DNA of 64,000 nt from contig NZ_JACJKY010000005.1 of the NCBI RefSeq assembly GCF_016901855.1, positions 96,272 to 160,271 on the forward strand, read 5' to 3'. Source of the stretch: Merdimmobilis hominis. GTDB lineage: Bacteria; Bacillota; Clostridia; Oscillospirales; Ruminococcaceae. Shown here piece after piece: positions 24,520-33,165 of this stretch. The notes under the pieces were generated by a model. The model was not told the origin of the DNA and ran no database searches. It saw nothing but the letters and a program-made list of their open reading frames with translations. How positions within the stretch are numbered: the first letter of the stretch is position 1; every line of letters starts with the position of its first letter. A program made the position numbers and the translations under genes.

Positions 24520-24933
24520 TCAATAGCTTGCTTTGATGCGGTCTTTTGCCTGCACCACAAGCTGGCGGTCGTTGTCATAGCTTAAAATGCTGGCCGCATG
24601 ATTGATTTCGACCCATTTGATCTGCGCGATTTCCTCTTCCTGCGGGGTGTAGTCATAGGTGACGGCTTTTGCAAGAAAGTAAATGACGTCTTTTGTCGTT
24701 TCTTTTTTCGGCGCATACGTAATCACGCGGCGAAACGAGGTGTCGAGCATGACCTCGATGCCGGTTTCTTCCATGATTTCGCGCACAGCCGTCTGTTCTT
24801 CGGTTTCACCTTCTTCCACATGGCCTTTCGGAAACGACCAGTGGCCGCCGTTTTGATTTTTAATCAGCAGCAATTCAATGTTGCCGTGAAATTTGCGGTA
24901 AACGATTGCACCGCAGGATTTCTCGTGCTGCAT
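24520..24933 (-). CDS. NUDIX hydrolase
   Basis: 137 residues with a complete Nudix box at 37-59 (GHVEEGETEEQ, then REIMEETGI). The start EKSCGAIVYR resembles diadenosine tetraphosphate hydrolase-like members, so Ap4A or a similar dinucleotide is a possible substrate. GAGGAGGG precedes the ATG, and a minus-strand TATAAT at 24982-24977 may drive this four-gene operon, but its -35 box is not clear. Confidence 0.9.
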   Translation of the reverse strand: MQHEKSCGAIVYRKFHGNIELLLIKNQNGGHWSFPKGHVEEGETEEQTAVREIMEETGIEVMLDTSFRRVITYAPKKETTKDVIYFLAKAVTYDYTPQEEEIAQIKWVEINHAASILSYDNDRQLVVQAKDRIKASY

Positions 24934-25031
24934 GAACGAGACCCTCCTCTATCTAAAAAAGTAAATGTTATTTTTTATTATATCATATGAACGGCAAAAT
25001 GTGTTGAAAATCTTTTAAAACCTGTTTTTGC

Positions 25032-25060
25032 TTGCATTCAAAACACAGGGTCGGTATAAT
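25032..25060 (+). promoter_or_regulatory. Promoter for the GH20 gene
   Basis: TTGCAT (25032-25037), 17 bases, TATAAT (25055-25060). Confidence 0.7.
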
Positions 25061-25104
25061 GAAAGAAACAGGACAAAGAGCACAGAAAGGACGGGGTTTT
25101 TTCG

Positions 25105-26913
25105 ATGAAAACAGCAATCATTCCCGAATTAAAGCAGATTACAACATATCCCACACCGCTTTGCCTGATCAATTATACGTTAAGCGACAGCGTTTTGGAC
25201 AATTTTCCACATGCGAACGAGATCTTTGTGGAAAACGGGCGCTTAGACGGTACAAAACCAATCCGCTATGTTGTGCAGTCGATGCCGATGGAGGCATACC
25301 GCATTTGTGCAAGAAGTGACCGGATTGACATCATGGCTTCCTCGAAAAAAGGACTCATGTATGGTCTGTTTACGCTCTCGGAACTTGACTTGGCAAATGA
25401 CGGCGAACTCAATGAATTTGACGTGTATGACGAGCCAACGCTCTTACTGCGTGCGCTGTCCGATGATATCTCCCGCGGACAGATTTCTTCATTTGCACAC
25501 TTCTGTGCAATCATCCGCCGGCTTGCACGGTATAAATACAATACATACATGCCCTATATGGAAGATGTGTTCAAATTTGAATCCGTGAGAGCATGGGGAC
25601 GTTATTCCGACCCGATGAGTGCAGACGAATGGAAGGCAATCATCGCCTATGCGCGCGAATGGATGATCGACGTGCGCCCGATTGTCAACCTGCTCGGCCA
25701 TTTTGACAAGCTTGTTTATGTAAAAGAACTTCAGCCGCTTGCACTGCGCAGAAAAGACGGCATGCTTATCTCCTGTATGGACCCGACAAATCCGCAGGTG
25801 CGCGACGTGATCTGCAAAATGCTCAAAGAAATCGTCGACTGCTTCGGCGTCGGTGTGATTCACTGCGGCGGCGACGAGCCGGTCGGACTCACCGAAGTGT
25901 TCGGCGAAGAAGAGGGCGGCAGACTGTTCATTGAGCATTACCGCTTTATCCACGAGGAGCTTGCAAAGCTTGGCTGTACGATGATGATGTATGCCGATTT
26001 CTTTGCGCCGCCGTGGGGCAACTATGCCGTTCCGGTGACGCGTGCAAGAGAACTGCCGGACGACACCGAGTTTGTATTCTGGGACTATGCGGCAAGAGAA
26101 GCGTATCCGTTTGTCGATGCGCTTCACAATCAGAACATCCGCATGGTGCTTTCTCCGGGCACCTGGACATGGAAGCGGTTCTCCTGCGACATCCGCCAGT
26201 GCTTCGACAATACAAAAGGGCTGTTAAAAGCAGACGGCGGCCGCAGTGACGGCATGATTATGTCCTCGTGGGCAGACGGCGGTGACACCCTGCGGGAACT
26301 GACTGTTCCGGGTGTTTTGATCGGTGCGAACTTCTGCTGGAACCCGACGTCTAACTATGATTACGAAACAATCTACAATGTGATGCACAAGAGCCTTTAT
26401 GGCTTTGACGAATTGCAGTCAGCACTGTTAGAGCCTGTGTATCATCACGACCGGATTGTGCGCCGTGCAGACGAGCATGAATTCAAGCAGGAAATCTGGC
26501 GCAGTCCGTTTGACCCGGTCGGATTCAAAGACAAAGAAAATATCGACATTCTGTGCGCGGCAATGCGCAAAGCGGAGGCGGATTTTTATTCACTCACACC
26601 TGCGCGGAACAAAGATACATTTGATGCACTGCTGTTCTCGCTCGCCGGTGCAAAATTCACCGCGGACAAAATTTCGCTTCTGCCGTGGAAGCGTCCGCAG
26701 TCGATCGAAGAGGGAAGCATCTATGCAAAACGTGCACTCCTTCTCTGCGGCGAACTGCGTGCATTAAAAGAACTGCACCGCACCCTCTGGCACAAGACAA
26801 ACCGTGCGTCCGAGTGGGAACTGTGCGCGTGCCGGTATGACGATCTGTGCGATGAGCTTCAGATGTTTGCGCGCAATGTGACACTGCGCCGGTTCTATGA
26901 AAAAAATCATTGA
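25105..26913 (+). CDS. Glycoside hydrolase family 20, beta-N-acetylhexosaminidase-like
   Basis: 602 residues without a signal peptide, so cytosolic. Removes terminal beta-linked GlcNAc/GalNAc or related sugars. The catalytic pair D257-E258 lies in IHCGGDEPVG, matching the GH20 H-x-GGDE motif; a GH20b-like domain precedes it (KKGLMYGLFTLSEL). The C-terminal ~150 residues are helical and not part of the core. Own promoter; the next gene has another, so GH20, GH36-like and GH29 are neighbours but not strictly one transcript. Together they suggest import and cytosolic trimming of mucin- or milk-type oligosaccharides. Confidence 0.9.
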   Translation: MKTAIIPELKQITTYPTPLCLINYTLSDSVLDNFPHANEIFVENGRLDGTKPIRYVVQSMPMEAYRICARSDRIDIMASSKKGLMYGLFTLSELDLANDGELNEFDVYDEPTLLLRALSDDISRGQISSFAHFCAIIRRLARYKYNTYMPYMEDVFKFESVRAWGRYSDPMSADEWKAIIAYAREWMIDVRPIVNLLGHFDKLVYVKELQPLALRRKDGMLISCMDPTNPQVRDVICKMLKEIVDCFGVGVIHCGGDEPVGLTEVFGEEEGGRLFIEHYRFIHEELAKLGCTMMMYADFFAPPWGNYAVPVTRARELPDDTEFVFWDYAAREAYPFVDALHNQNIRMVLSPGTWTWKRFSCDIRQCFDNTKGLLKADGGRSDGMIMSSWADGGDTLRELTVPGVLIGANFCWNPTSNYDYETIYNVMHKSLYGFDELQSALLEPVYHHDRIVRRADEHEFKQEIWRSPFDPVGFKDKENIDILCAAMRKAEADFYSLTPARNKDTFDALLFSLAGAKFTADKISLLPWKRPQSIEEGSIYAKRALLLCGELRALKELHRTLWHKTNRASEWELCACRYDDLCDELQMFARNVTLRRFYEKNH

Positions 26914-26931
26914 GACGCCGCTGTTTTATGC

Positions 26932-26960
26932 TTGCATACCGTTATTTGTTGTGCTATACT
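26932..26960 (+). promoter_or_regulatory. Promoter for the GH36-like gene
   Basis: TTGCAT (26932-26937), 17 bases, TATACT (26955-26960); the -35 box matches that of the GH20 gene. Confidence 0.68.
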
Positions 26961-26993
26961 CCGCTTGTCATTTTATTGTTTTGAGGTGGGCAT

Positions 26994-28601
26994 ATGCTTT
27001 CTGTATTAAAAAACACCCCCGATTTTGTCATGATCGAACCGGAGAGACTTGCATTTTCAAACATCAAACCGCAGGTACCGGAAAACGGCGCGGTGAAGCT
27101 CGATGATATCACCGTATCGTTTGAAAAAACAGCGCACGGCTGTGCGGTGTACTTGACTGCACAAAAAACACCGGTGTCGTTTGTGCGCCTGCGCTTCTGC
27201 GTGCCGTTTCCCACCGGAACACGCTTTTTGGGTGACGCATGGGAGAGAAGCTACGGCGATCTTTCGTGGCAGGGAATGAACGCTTCCCGCATCATGCCGT
27301 GGTATTGTCTTTCGCACCATGAGGGACAGACTGCCGGCTACGGCGTTTGCGTGCGTCCGAATGCGTTTGTGAGCGTACAGACGGACAGCTATGGTGTGAC
27401 GTTCATTGCCGACGTACGAAACGGAAGCCACGGCGTACTGCTTGGCGGCAGAACGCTCAAGGTGTGCGAAATTGTGAGCGAGGTGTATGCAGACTGCTCC
27501 GCATTCGAAGCGGCAAAACAGTTCTGCCGGATCATGTGCACCGACCCGATTCTGCCGAACGAACCGATCTACGGCGGAAACAACTGGTATTACGCATACG
27601 GCATGAGTTCTCACGAGGAGATCGTAAACGATGCCGCATATATCAGCGCACTGTGTGAAAACGCAGAGGGCGTCCGCCCGTATATGGTGGTGGATGACGG
27701 ATGGCAGTTTGCACACGATGTGACCACCTGCAACGGCGGTCCATGGCACAAGGGCAATGAAAAATTCCCCCATATGAAAGCGCTGGCAGACGATATCAAA
27801 GCACAGGGATGCCGTGCAGGCATCTGGCTTCGCCCGCTCAATACAACGGATGAATCACTGCCTGCACACTGGCGGCTTGCGCACCGGCATGAGGTGTTAG
27901 ACCCGTCCGTACCGGAAGTGCTTGATTATATCAAAGAAACGTTTGCCCGCATTGCCGGCTGGGGATTCACCCTCATCAAACATGACTTTTCGACGTTCGA
28001 TCTGTTCGGCCGCTGGGGCAAAGAGATGGACTACCGCGTGACCGAGGACGACTTTACCTTTGCAGACCGCAGCAAAACATCGGCGGAAATTGTAGTGGGA
28101 TTTTATAAAGCCGTGCTCGAGGGAGCAAGCGGCGCATATATTTTAGGCTGCAACTGCATCGGCCATTTAGGTGCAGGACTCATGCACGCACAGCGTATCG
28201 GCGATGATACAAGCGGCCTTTACTGGGAGCGCACGCGCCAGATGGGTGTCAATACCCTGGCGTTCCGTCTGCCGCAGCACCGCGCGTTCTTTGATATTGA
28301 CGCGGACTGTGCAGGCCTTACTGCAAAAGTTGATTTTGCGAAAAACCGTCAGTGGCTTAATCTCGTTGCAAAGAGCGGCACACCGCTGTTTGTGTCGGTG
28401 AAACCGGGAACACTCAGTGAGGAAGAATACCGTGTGACTGCTGAGGCGCTCTGTCAAAACAGTGTGCAGACAGATACCTGCGAGCCGCTTGACTGGTTTG
28501 ACACGGTCACACCTGCACATTGGCGCATCAACAGAGAAGAGGTCACATTTGACTGGTACACTGATGACGGAAAAGAGAATTTCGGTTATCATGTAGAGTA
28601 A
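26994..28601 (+). CDS. Clan GH-D glycoside hydrolase, alpha-galactosidase-like (GH36/27)
   Basis: 535 residues, no signal peptide. An N-terminal beta domain (~1-185) precedes a (beta/alpha)8 barrel. Clan-D marks are YMVVDDGWQ (D234-D235), the proposed nucleophile D331 in LIKHDFS and a candidate acid/base D404 or D405 in RIGDDTS. These fit an alpha-galactosidase or alpha-N-acetylgalactosaminidase-type enzyme; exact sugar uncertain. It is shorter than classical GH36 enzymes of ~700 residues. GAGGTG precedes the ATG. The GH29 gene follows 26 bases later and probably shares this transcript. Confidence 0.83.
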   Translation: MLSVLKNTPDFVMIEPERLAFSNIKPQVPENGAVKLDDITVSFEKTAHGCAVYLTAQKTPVSFVRLRFCVPFPTGTRFLGDAWERSYGDLSWQGMNASRIMPWYCLSHHEGQTAGYGVCVRPNAFVSVQTDSYGVTFIADVRNGSHGVLLGGRTLKVCEIVSEVYADCSAFEAAKQFCRIMCTDPILPNEPIYGGNNWYYAYGMSSHEEIVNDAAYISALCENAEGVRPYMVVDDGWQFAHDVTTCNGGPWHKGNEKFPHMKALADDIKAQGCRAGIWLRPLNTTDESLPAHWRLAHRHEVLDPSVPEVLDYIKETFARIAGWGFTLIKHDFSTFDLFGRWGKEMDYRVTEDDFTFADRSKTSAEIVVGFYKAVLEGASGAYILGCNCIGHLGAGLMHAQRIGDDTSGLYWERTRQMGVNTLAFRLPQHRAFFDIDADCAGLTAKVDFAKNRQWLNLVAKSGTPLFVSVKPGTLSEEEYRVTAEALCQNSVQTDTCEPLDWFDTVTPAHWRINREEVTFDWYTDDGKENFGYHVE

Positions 28602-28627
28602 ATCACCGCGCAAAGAGAGGGATTTTT

Positions 28628-29998
28628 GTGATTTCATTTTTAGAAGAAGCGGCGAATGTTGTGCCGTCGAAACGTCAGCTTGACTGGTTTGACATGGAGC
28701 TTTACGCGTTTATCCATTTCGGCGTGAATACGTTTACCGATCGCGAATGGGGAATGGGCGGCGAGGACGAATCGCTGTTTGACCCGCAGAAGCTTGACTG
28801 CGATCAGTGGGTGGAAGCAATCAAACGCGCCGGCTGCAAGGGCATGGTGCTCACCGCAAAGCATCACGACGGATTTTGCCTGTGGCCTTCAAAATACACA
28901 GAGCACAGCGTCAAAAACAGTCCGCATCCACGCGATGTTGTGCGCGAGGCAGCCGAGGCATGCCGAAAAGGCGGCATCAAATTCGGTTTTTATCTGTCGC
29001 CGTGGGATCGCACGGAGTCAAGCTACGGCACACCGGCATATAATGACTATTTCTGCAATCAGCTCACGGAGCTTTTAACGGAATACGGCGATATTTTCTA
29101 TGTCTGGTTCGATAATGCGTGCGGCGAGGGCGAAAACGGCAAAAAGCAGGAATACGACTTTAACCGCTATTTTGCACTCATCCGCAAATACCAGCCGAAC
29201 GCCGTTATTTTCAACGACTTTGGCCCCGATGTGCGCTGGTGCGGCAATGAAGCCGGCATTGCGCGGGTAAGCGAATGGGCAGTGGTACCGCATGAATTTT
29301 GCCGTTATGCCGAAGTGCAGACGGGCAAAGGCCCGCTTGCAGACGAAGCGGATCTCTCGTATTTATACAATACCACGCAGTCGCTTGGAACCATGAACAA
29401 TATTCTCTATAGCAAAGGACTGTCATTCGTGCCGTCGGAAATCAATATGTCAATCCGTCCGGGATGGTTCTGGCACAAAGAGGAAGAACCACATTCGCTC
29501 GAGCGGCTGTTTCATACCTATCTGACCTCCGTCGGTGCAAACGCGTGCTTCCATTTAAACGTACCGCCGACCCGTGACGGTCTGATTGACGAGCGGGATG
29601 TTATTCGTCTGCGCGAATTCGGCGAACTGATTGCGCGGGAGTTTGGCAAGCCGATTCCATGCTCGGTCAAAAAGGCGGAAGACACGCCGCGCACCCAGCC
29701 GATTTATGAGATTACATTCGACACCCCGCAGACCGGCATTCGTTATGTCGTGATTGAAGAGGATCTGCATTTCGGTCAGCGTGTCGAGTCGTTTTTGCTC
29801 ACAGCGGATTCGATTGATTCGGCATATCCGCTCTATGAAGGAACGTGCATCGGTCACAAGAAAATCTGCGTGCTTGCCGATCCGTTTTCCAAGCAAAACC
29901 CGCTCATCGGCGATGGTACAAAGCCGGTTTCATCGCTTCGTCTGCGGATCACTTCATCCCGTTCGGATGTCCATCTGCGCAGCGTGAGCGTATACTGA
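28628..29998 (+). CDS. Alpha-L-fucosidase (GH29)
   Basis: 456 residues starting at GTG with AGAGAGGG ahead; cytosolic. Releases alpha-linked L-fucose. GH29 motifs: FIHFGVNTF at the start, LTAKHHDGFCLWPSKY, FYLSPWDR and the nucleophile D162 in YVWFDNACGEG. The general acid is not fixed in position in this family and cannot be named by eye. A C-terminal beta domain (~350-456) follows the barrel. Likely co-transcribed with the GH36-like gene and ended by a terminator. Fucose, galactose and hexosamine removal by three neighbouring enzymes suggests host-glycan use. Confidence 0.93.
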   Translation: MISFLEEAANVVPSKRQLDWFDMELYAFIHFGVNTFTDREWGMGGEDESLFDPQKLDCDQWVEAIKRAGCKGMVLTAKHHDGFCLWPSKYTEHSVKNSPHPRDVVREAAEACRKGGIKFGFYLSPWDRTESSYGTPAYNDYFCNQLTELLTEYGDIFYVWFDNACGEGENGKKQEYDFNRYFALIRKYQPNAVIFNDFGPDVRWCGNEAGIARVSEWAVVPHEFCRYAEVQTGKGPLADEADLSYLYNTTQSLGTMNNILYSKGLSFVPSEINMSIRPGWFWHKEEEPHSLERLFHTYLTSVGANACFHLNVPPTRDGLIDERDVIRLREFGELIAREFGKPIPCSVKKAEDTPRTQPIYEITFDTPQTGIRYVVIEEDLHFGQRVESFLLTADSIDSAYPLYEGTCIGHKKICVLADPFSKQNPLIGDGTKPVSSLRLRITSSRSDVHLRSVSVY

Positions 29999-30003
29999 GA
30001 AAT

Positions 30004-30036
30004 AAAAAGCGGAAGAGAATTTCTCTTCCGCTTTTT
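30004..30036. terminator. Bidirectional terminator after GH29
   Basis: Stem AAAAAGCGGAAGAGA with TCTCTTCCGCTTTTT, three-base loop; shared with the leftward URO-D-like gene. Confidence 0.88.
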
Positions 30037-30048
30037 GCTTATTAAAGT

Positions 30049-30531
30049 TTAAAGTCCCATATAACGCTCCATTGCGTCCATCAGCGCTTTGACGTTCTCG
30101 ATTGGCACGCCCGGATACAGTCCGTAAATCATCATGAGTCCGCCGTCCTTTGACGAAAGCGTTTCCACTTCCGTGCGGATTAAACGGTCGATGTCTTCAG
30201 GTGTGCCGTATGGTGTGACCGATTGGCGGTCGATGTCCAAATCGATGCACACGCGGCCTTTAAAGCGCTCTGCAATCCAGTCGACGCCGTTGACTAAATC
30301 CTGCAGGTTGATGATATCCACACCGCCGTCGATGAGTTCGTCAATCAGCAGGCGAATGTCGCCGTCCGAATGCATATGCACGATTTTTCCCTTGTCGCGT
30401 GCAAGCTTCATCATCCGCTGGTAGCTCGGCTTATAGTGCTCATAGCATGCAGGGTTGACTGCGAATATCATCGGGATATGATCGGGACGTTCAAACCGGA
30501 TGGTGCGCAGTATATTTTCACGTTGGGTCAT
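30049..30531 (-). pseudogene. URO-D-family (uroporphyrinogen decarboxylase-like) gene with internal deletion
   Basis: 160 residues, against ~330-370 for the family. Residues 1-33 match the N-terminus of URO-D/MtaA-like proteins (RENILRTIRFERPDHIPM) and run straight into the C-terminal part (KPSYQRMMKLARDKGKIVHMHSDGDIRLLID, then GLYPGVPIENVKALMDAMERY). The middle of the barrel, roughly 170-180 residues, is missing but the frame is kept. A good AAAGGAG site remains. It is probably a decayed gene, since the barrel cannot close; a short functional product is possible. It stands alone between two terminators. Confidence 0.7.
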
Positions 30532-30553
30532 GAAAAGTCACTCCTTTAAAAGC

Positions 30554-30592
30554 AAAAAGCATGGATTTCCACTATAGGATACCATGCTTTTT
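30554..30592. terminator. Terminator after FkbM gene
   Basis: AAAAAGCATGG pairs with CCATGCTTTTT around a ~17-base loop that itself can pair; T run on the minus strand. Confidence 0.7.
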
Positions 30593-30598
30593 TCGTTG

Positions 30599-31687
30599 TC
30601 AAGACATTTTCGGAACAAAGTAAAAATTTGTTTCCCATGCGGGCAGATACGGATGATGCCGCAGATAGACGTCATAGCTGTCGCAGATCGAAAGCACCGC
30701 TTCCGGGATTTCAAAGAGATCGCCGTTTTTGTGATATGCCGCCGCAATGATACGGGGACGGTGCGTGCTGATCGTGTGGGCTGCACCTTCGAGCGCGCGT
30801 GTTTCCGCACCTTCGACATCGAGCTTTAACAGCGTGACCGGCGCGCCGTTTAACACATGATCGACCGCATCGACCGACACCTGTTTTGTGCCTGTTTTTG
30901 ATAGCATTGAGTTTCTGCCGCCTTTGCCGCCTTTGAAAAACAGCGTGTCCGCTTCGTTCCATGCACCGATACAGAACGGATGCACATTTTGAAATCCGTT
31001 TTGTTCCACACGCGCGCACAGCTTTTGAAAGTTTTTCTTGTCCGGCTCAAATGCATAAATCGCACGATAGTTTCCGTTTACGGTGCGGATGAACTCCTCG
31101 ACCGTGTCGCCGTTGTACGCGCCCAAATCCACATACGTTTCATCGCCGTGAAGATGCAGGAGCGCGAGCGCCTCTTCGCGGCTCGATTCGCACCGGCGCA
31201 TCAGGTCAATCTGTCCGGTGAGCTTTGCGGCGATGATATCACGGTAGACAGCCTTTGACTGCTCGTCCGCAAGACGGTTGTACACTGCGTCAAACTGCGC
31301 TTCGTGTTCTTCCACAAATGCAGTGTCAAACAGCGTGTCGTCTGTGCGGATGACCGGTACATCGGGTGCAAAGAGATTGTGTTCTTCGCTCATGTTCGTA
31401 AGGTAGGAGAGCATCGGTTCGTAGTCGACCGCGAAGCAAAGGAGTGCGGTAAACGACGGATACGACGCGCATACGTCGGAAAACCGGCGCACCGGATAGC
31501 CTTTGAAGCTGTGTCCGCGGACAAATTCGTCGCTTGCATAAACGCCTTCGGGTGTTTTCCCGATGCGGGCAAGCGCGTCGAGCACTTTTTCGGCGCCGTC
31601 TCCCATACCGTAAAGGAAAATCGGTTCGTCCGTTTCTTTAAGCGTTGTCCAAAGATCGGTCGGATGATTTAATAAATCGAGGATCAT
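30599..31687 (-). CDS. FkbM-family methyltransferase with N-terminal Rossmann-like part
   Basis: 362 residues. The C-terminal half is a SAM-dependent FkbM methyltransferase: motif I TYVDLGAYNGDTVEEF, then IYAFEPDKKNF, and the typical LLKLDVEGAE. The first ~110 residues carry FLYGMGDGAEKVLD and resemble a small nucleotide-binding/CoA-binding-like module found in glycan-modifying proteins. The acceptor is unknown; sugars of surface glycans are usual for the family, yet no glycan cluster surrounds it. The ATG overlaps the M42 stop by 4 bases. Confidence 0.85.
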   Translation of the reverse strand: MILDLLNHPTDLWTTLKETDEPIFLYGMGDGAEKVLDALARIGKTPEGVYASDEFVRGHSFKGYPVRRFSDVCASYPSFTALLCFAVDYEPMLSYLTNMSEEHNLFAPDVPVIRTDDTLFDTAFVEEHEAQFDAVYNRLADEQSKAVYRDIIAAKLTGQIDLMRRCESSREEALALLHLHGDETYVDLGAYNGDTVEEFIRTVNGNYRAIYAFEPDKKNFQKLCARVEQNGFQNVHPFCIGAWNEADTLFFKGGKGGRNSMLSKTGTKQVSVDAVDHVLNGAPVTLLKLDVEGAETRALEGAAHTISTHRPRIIAAAYHKNGDLFEIPEAVLSICDSYDVYLRHHPYLPAWETNFYFVPKMS

Positions 31688-32715
31688 GCGTTCACCGGCC
31701 GTTTCGCATAGGCGCCAATGAGTGCGAGTGTGTTAACCGCGCCGTCGATGTGGCTGCGCTCATAGCCGTGGCTTGCATAGACACCCGGGCCAATCAGTGC
31801 GTGACGGATATCGTGGCCGGCAGTGAGCGCCATGTCTGCGTCGGAGCTGTAGAACGGATAGACGTCTGTTGCATAGCGAAGGTTTAATTCTTTTGCAAGC
31901 GAAACGAGCGCACGGGTCATTTCATAGTGATACGGGCCGCGTGCATCTTTGACGCAGATTGATACTTCCCGTTCGGTGCAGGAAAGTCCGTCGCCCACAC
32001 ATCCCATATCGATGCACAGCGTTTCGAATGTGTCCGCCGGAACCGATGCAGAGCCGCCGTGACCGACTTCTTCAAACACGCTGAAATGAAGCGTAATGCT
32101 GCGCGACGGGGTAATTTCGCCGGATGTGACCTGTTTTGCAAATGCGAGCACGATTGCAGCACTCAGTTTATCATCGAGAAAGCGCGATTTGATATAGCCG
32201 CTTTCGGTGATGGTCAAACGCGGTTCAAAGCAGACAAAACATCCGTTTTCGATGCCGAGTGCCGCCGTTTCCTCTTTGGAAGCGGTGATTTCGTCGAGTA
32301 TCACTTCCATGTTGTCGTAAGTGCGTTCGGTTGTACGGTAATCGTGGTTTACATGAATCGACGGGTTTACAAACTGAAAAGTACCGGTGTAGACGTTGCC
32401 GTCATATGTATAGATGCGGCAGTTTTCTGCCTCGACGTTTGGAAGACCGAGGCCGCCGAGCGGTGCGATTTTTAAGCGGCCGTTCGATTTGATTTCCGAT
32501 ACAATGCCGCCCAAGGTGTCAAGGTGTGCGGAGATCAAAAGCGGCGATTCGCCGGGTGTGAGCGTGCAGAACACGCCGCCCTTGTTTGTGTAAACAGGGG
32601 AGAGCCCCATTTCTTTGAGTGCAGAAAAGACATAGTCAGCGGCAGCTTTTGTAAATCCGGTCGGGCTGTCGATGGCGATGAGTTCTTTTAATCGGGTCAA
32701 AATTTCGTCTGTCAT
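31684..32715 (-). CDS. M42-family metallopeptidase (glutamyl/deblocking aminopeptidase-like)
   Basis: 343 residues. Cytosolic di-metal aminopeptidase of tetrahedral PepA/FrvX type. Metal-site elements: LISAHLDTLGG near the start, RFLDDKLSAAI, the catalytic glutamates in SVFEEVGHGGS, then the late DADMALTAGH and HGYERSHIDG. It trims short peptides. In operon: a 103-residue protein upstream, FkbM downstream. Confidence 0.93.
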   Translation of the reverse strand: MTDEILTRLKELIAIDSPTGFTKAAADYVFSALKEMGLSPVYTNKGGVFCTLTPGESPLLISAHLDTLGGIVSEIKSNGRLKIAPLGGLGLPNVEAENCRIYTYDGNVYTGTFQFVNPSIHVNHDYRTTERTYDNMEVILDEITASKEETAALGIENGCFVCFEPRLTITESGYIKSRFLDDKLSAAIVLAFAKQVTSGEITPSRSITLHFSVFEEVGHGGSASVPADTFETLCIDMGCVGDGLSCTEREVSICVKDARGPYHYEMTRALVSLAKELNLRYATDVYPFYSSDADMALTAGHDIRHALIGPGVYASHGYERSHIDGAVNTLALIGAYAKRPVNA

Positions 32716-32747
32716 AGTGGTCGTCCTTTCGTTTGATGTTTGGCCGT

Positions 32748-33059
32748 TTAACGGTGGTTATAAAATCCGGCGTCACACAGCCGGTCAAAGCATTCGTTTG
32801 CCTCGTCGTCTTCAAACAGTGCGGCGAACTGTGCATTTACCACAGCGGCTTCCGGCGAAAGATCAAGCCGGTTTTTCTGCGAAAGCGGCAAAAAGCTGTC
32901 GCTTGCAATGCCGCGGGACAGCAGGTTCTTTAAATATTTTACACCGCCGAGCTTGGTGATCTGGCCTTTCATACGGGAAAAGTCGGCCGAAAGCAGCGCT
33001 TCGGCTTCGGTTGTTTTCTGGCACAGCCAGTTTGTGAGGGATTGCTCTGCAGGATTCAT
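32748..33059 (-). CDS. Hypothetical protein (103 aa)
   Basis: 103 residues from the ATG at 33059, preferred to 33089 because GAGG stands ~8 bases before it. Mostly helical, with no membrane segment or metal motif; a middle block ITKLGGVKYLKNLLSRGI and an acidic C-terminal part. 32 bases ahead of the M42 peptidase gene and on the same strand, so it is the operon's first gene. I recognise no family. Confidence 0.65.
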   Translation of the reverse strand: MNPAEQSLTNWLCQKTTEAEALLSADFSRMKGQITKLGGVKYLKNLLSRGIASDSFLPLSQKNRLDLSPEAAVVNAQFAALFEDDEANECFDRLCDAGFYNHR

Positions 33060-33089
33060 ACAAATACCTCTTTTCATGGATTCTGACAC

Positions 33090-33119
33090 AAAAGGCGCAA
33101 AGCCGTCTGGCTCTGCGCC
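33090..33119 (-). terminator. Terminator after the M23 gene
   Basis: Minus-strand hairpin GGCGCAGAGCC-AGAC-GGCTTTGCGCC followed by TTTTGTGT. Confidence 0.75.
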
Positions 33120-33165
33120 CTCTTATCTTTCATTATATCGGTTTTTTACAAAAAGTCAACGATGC

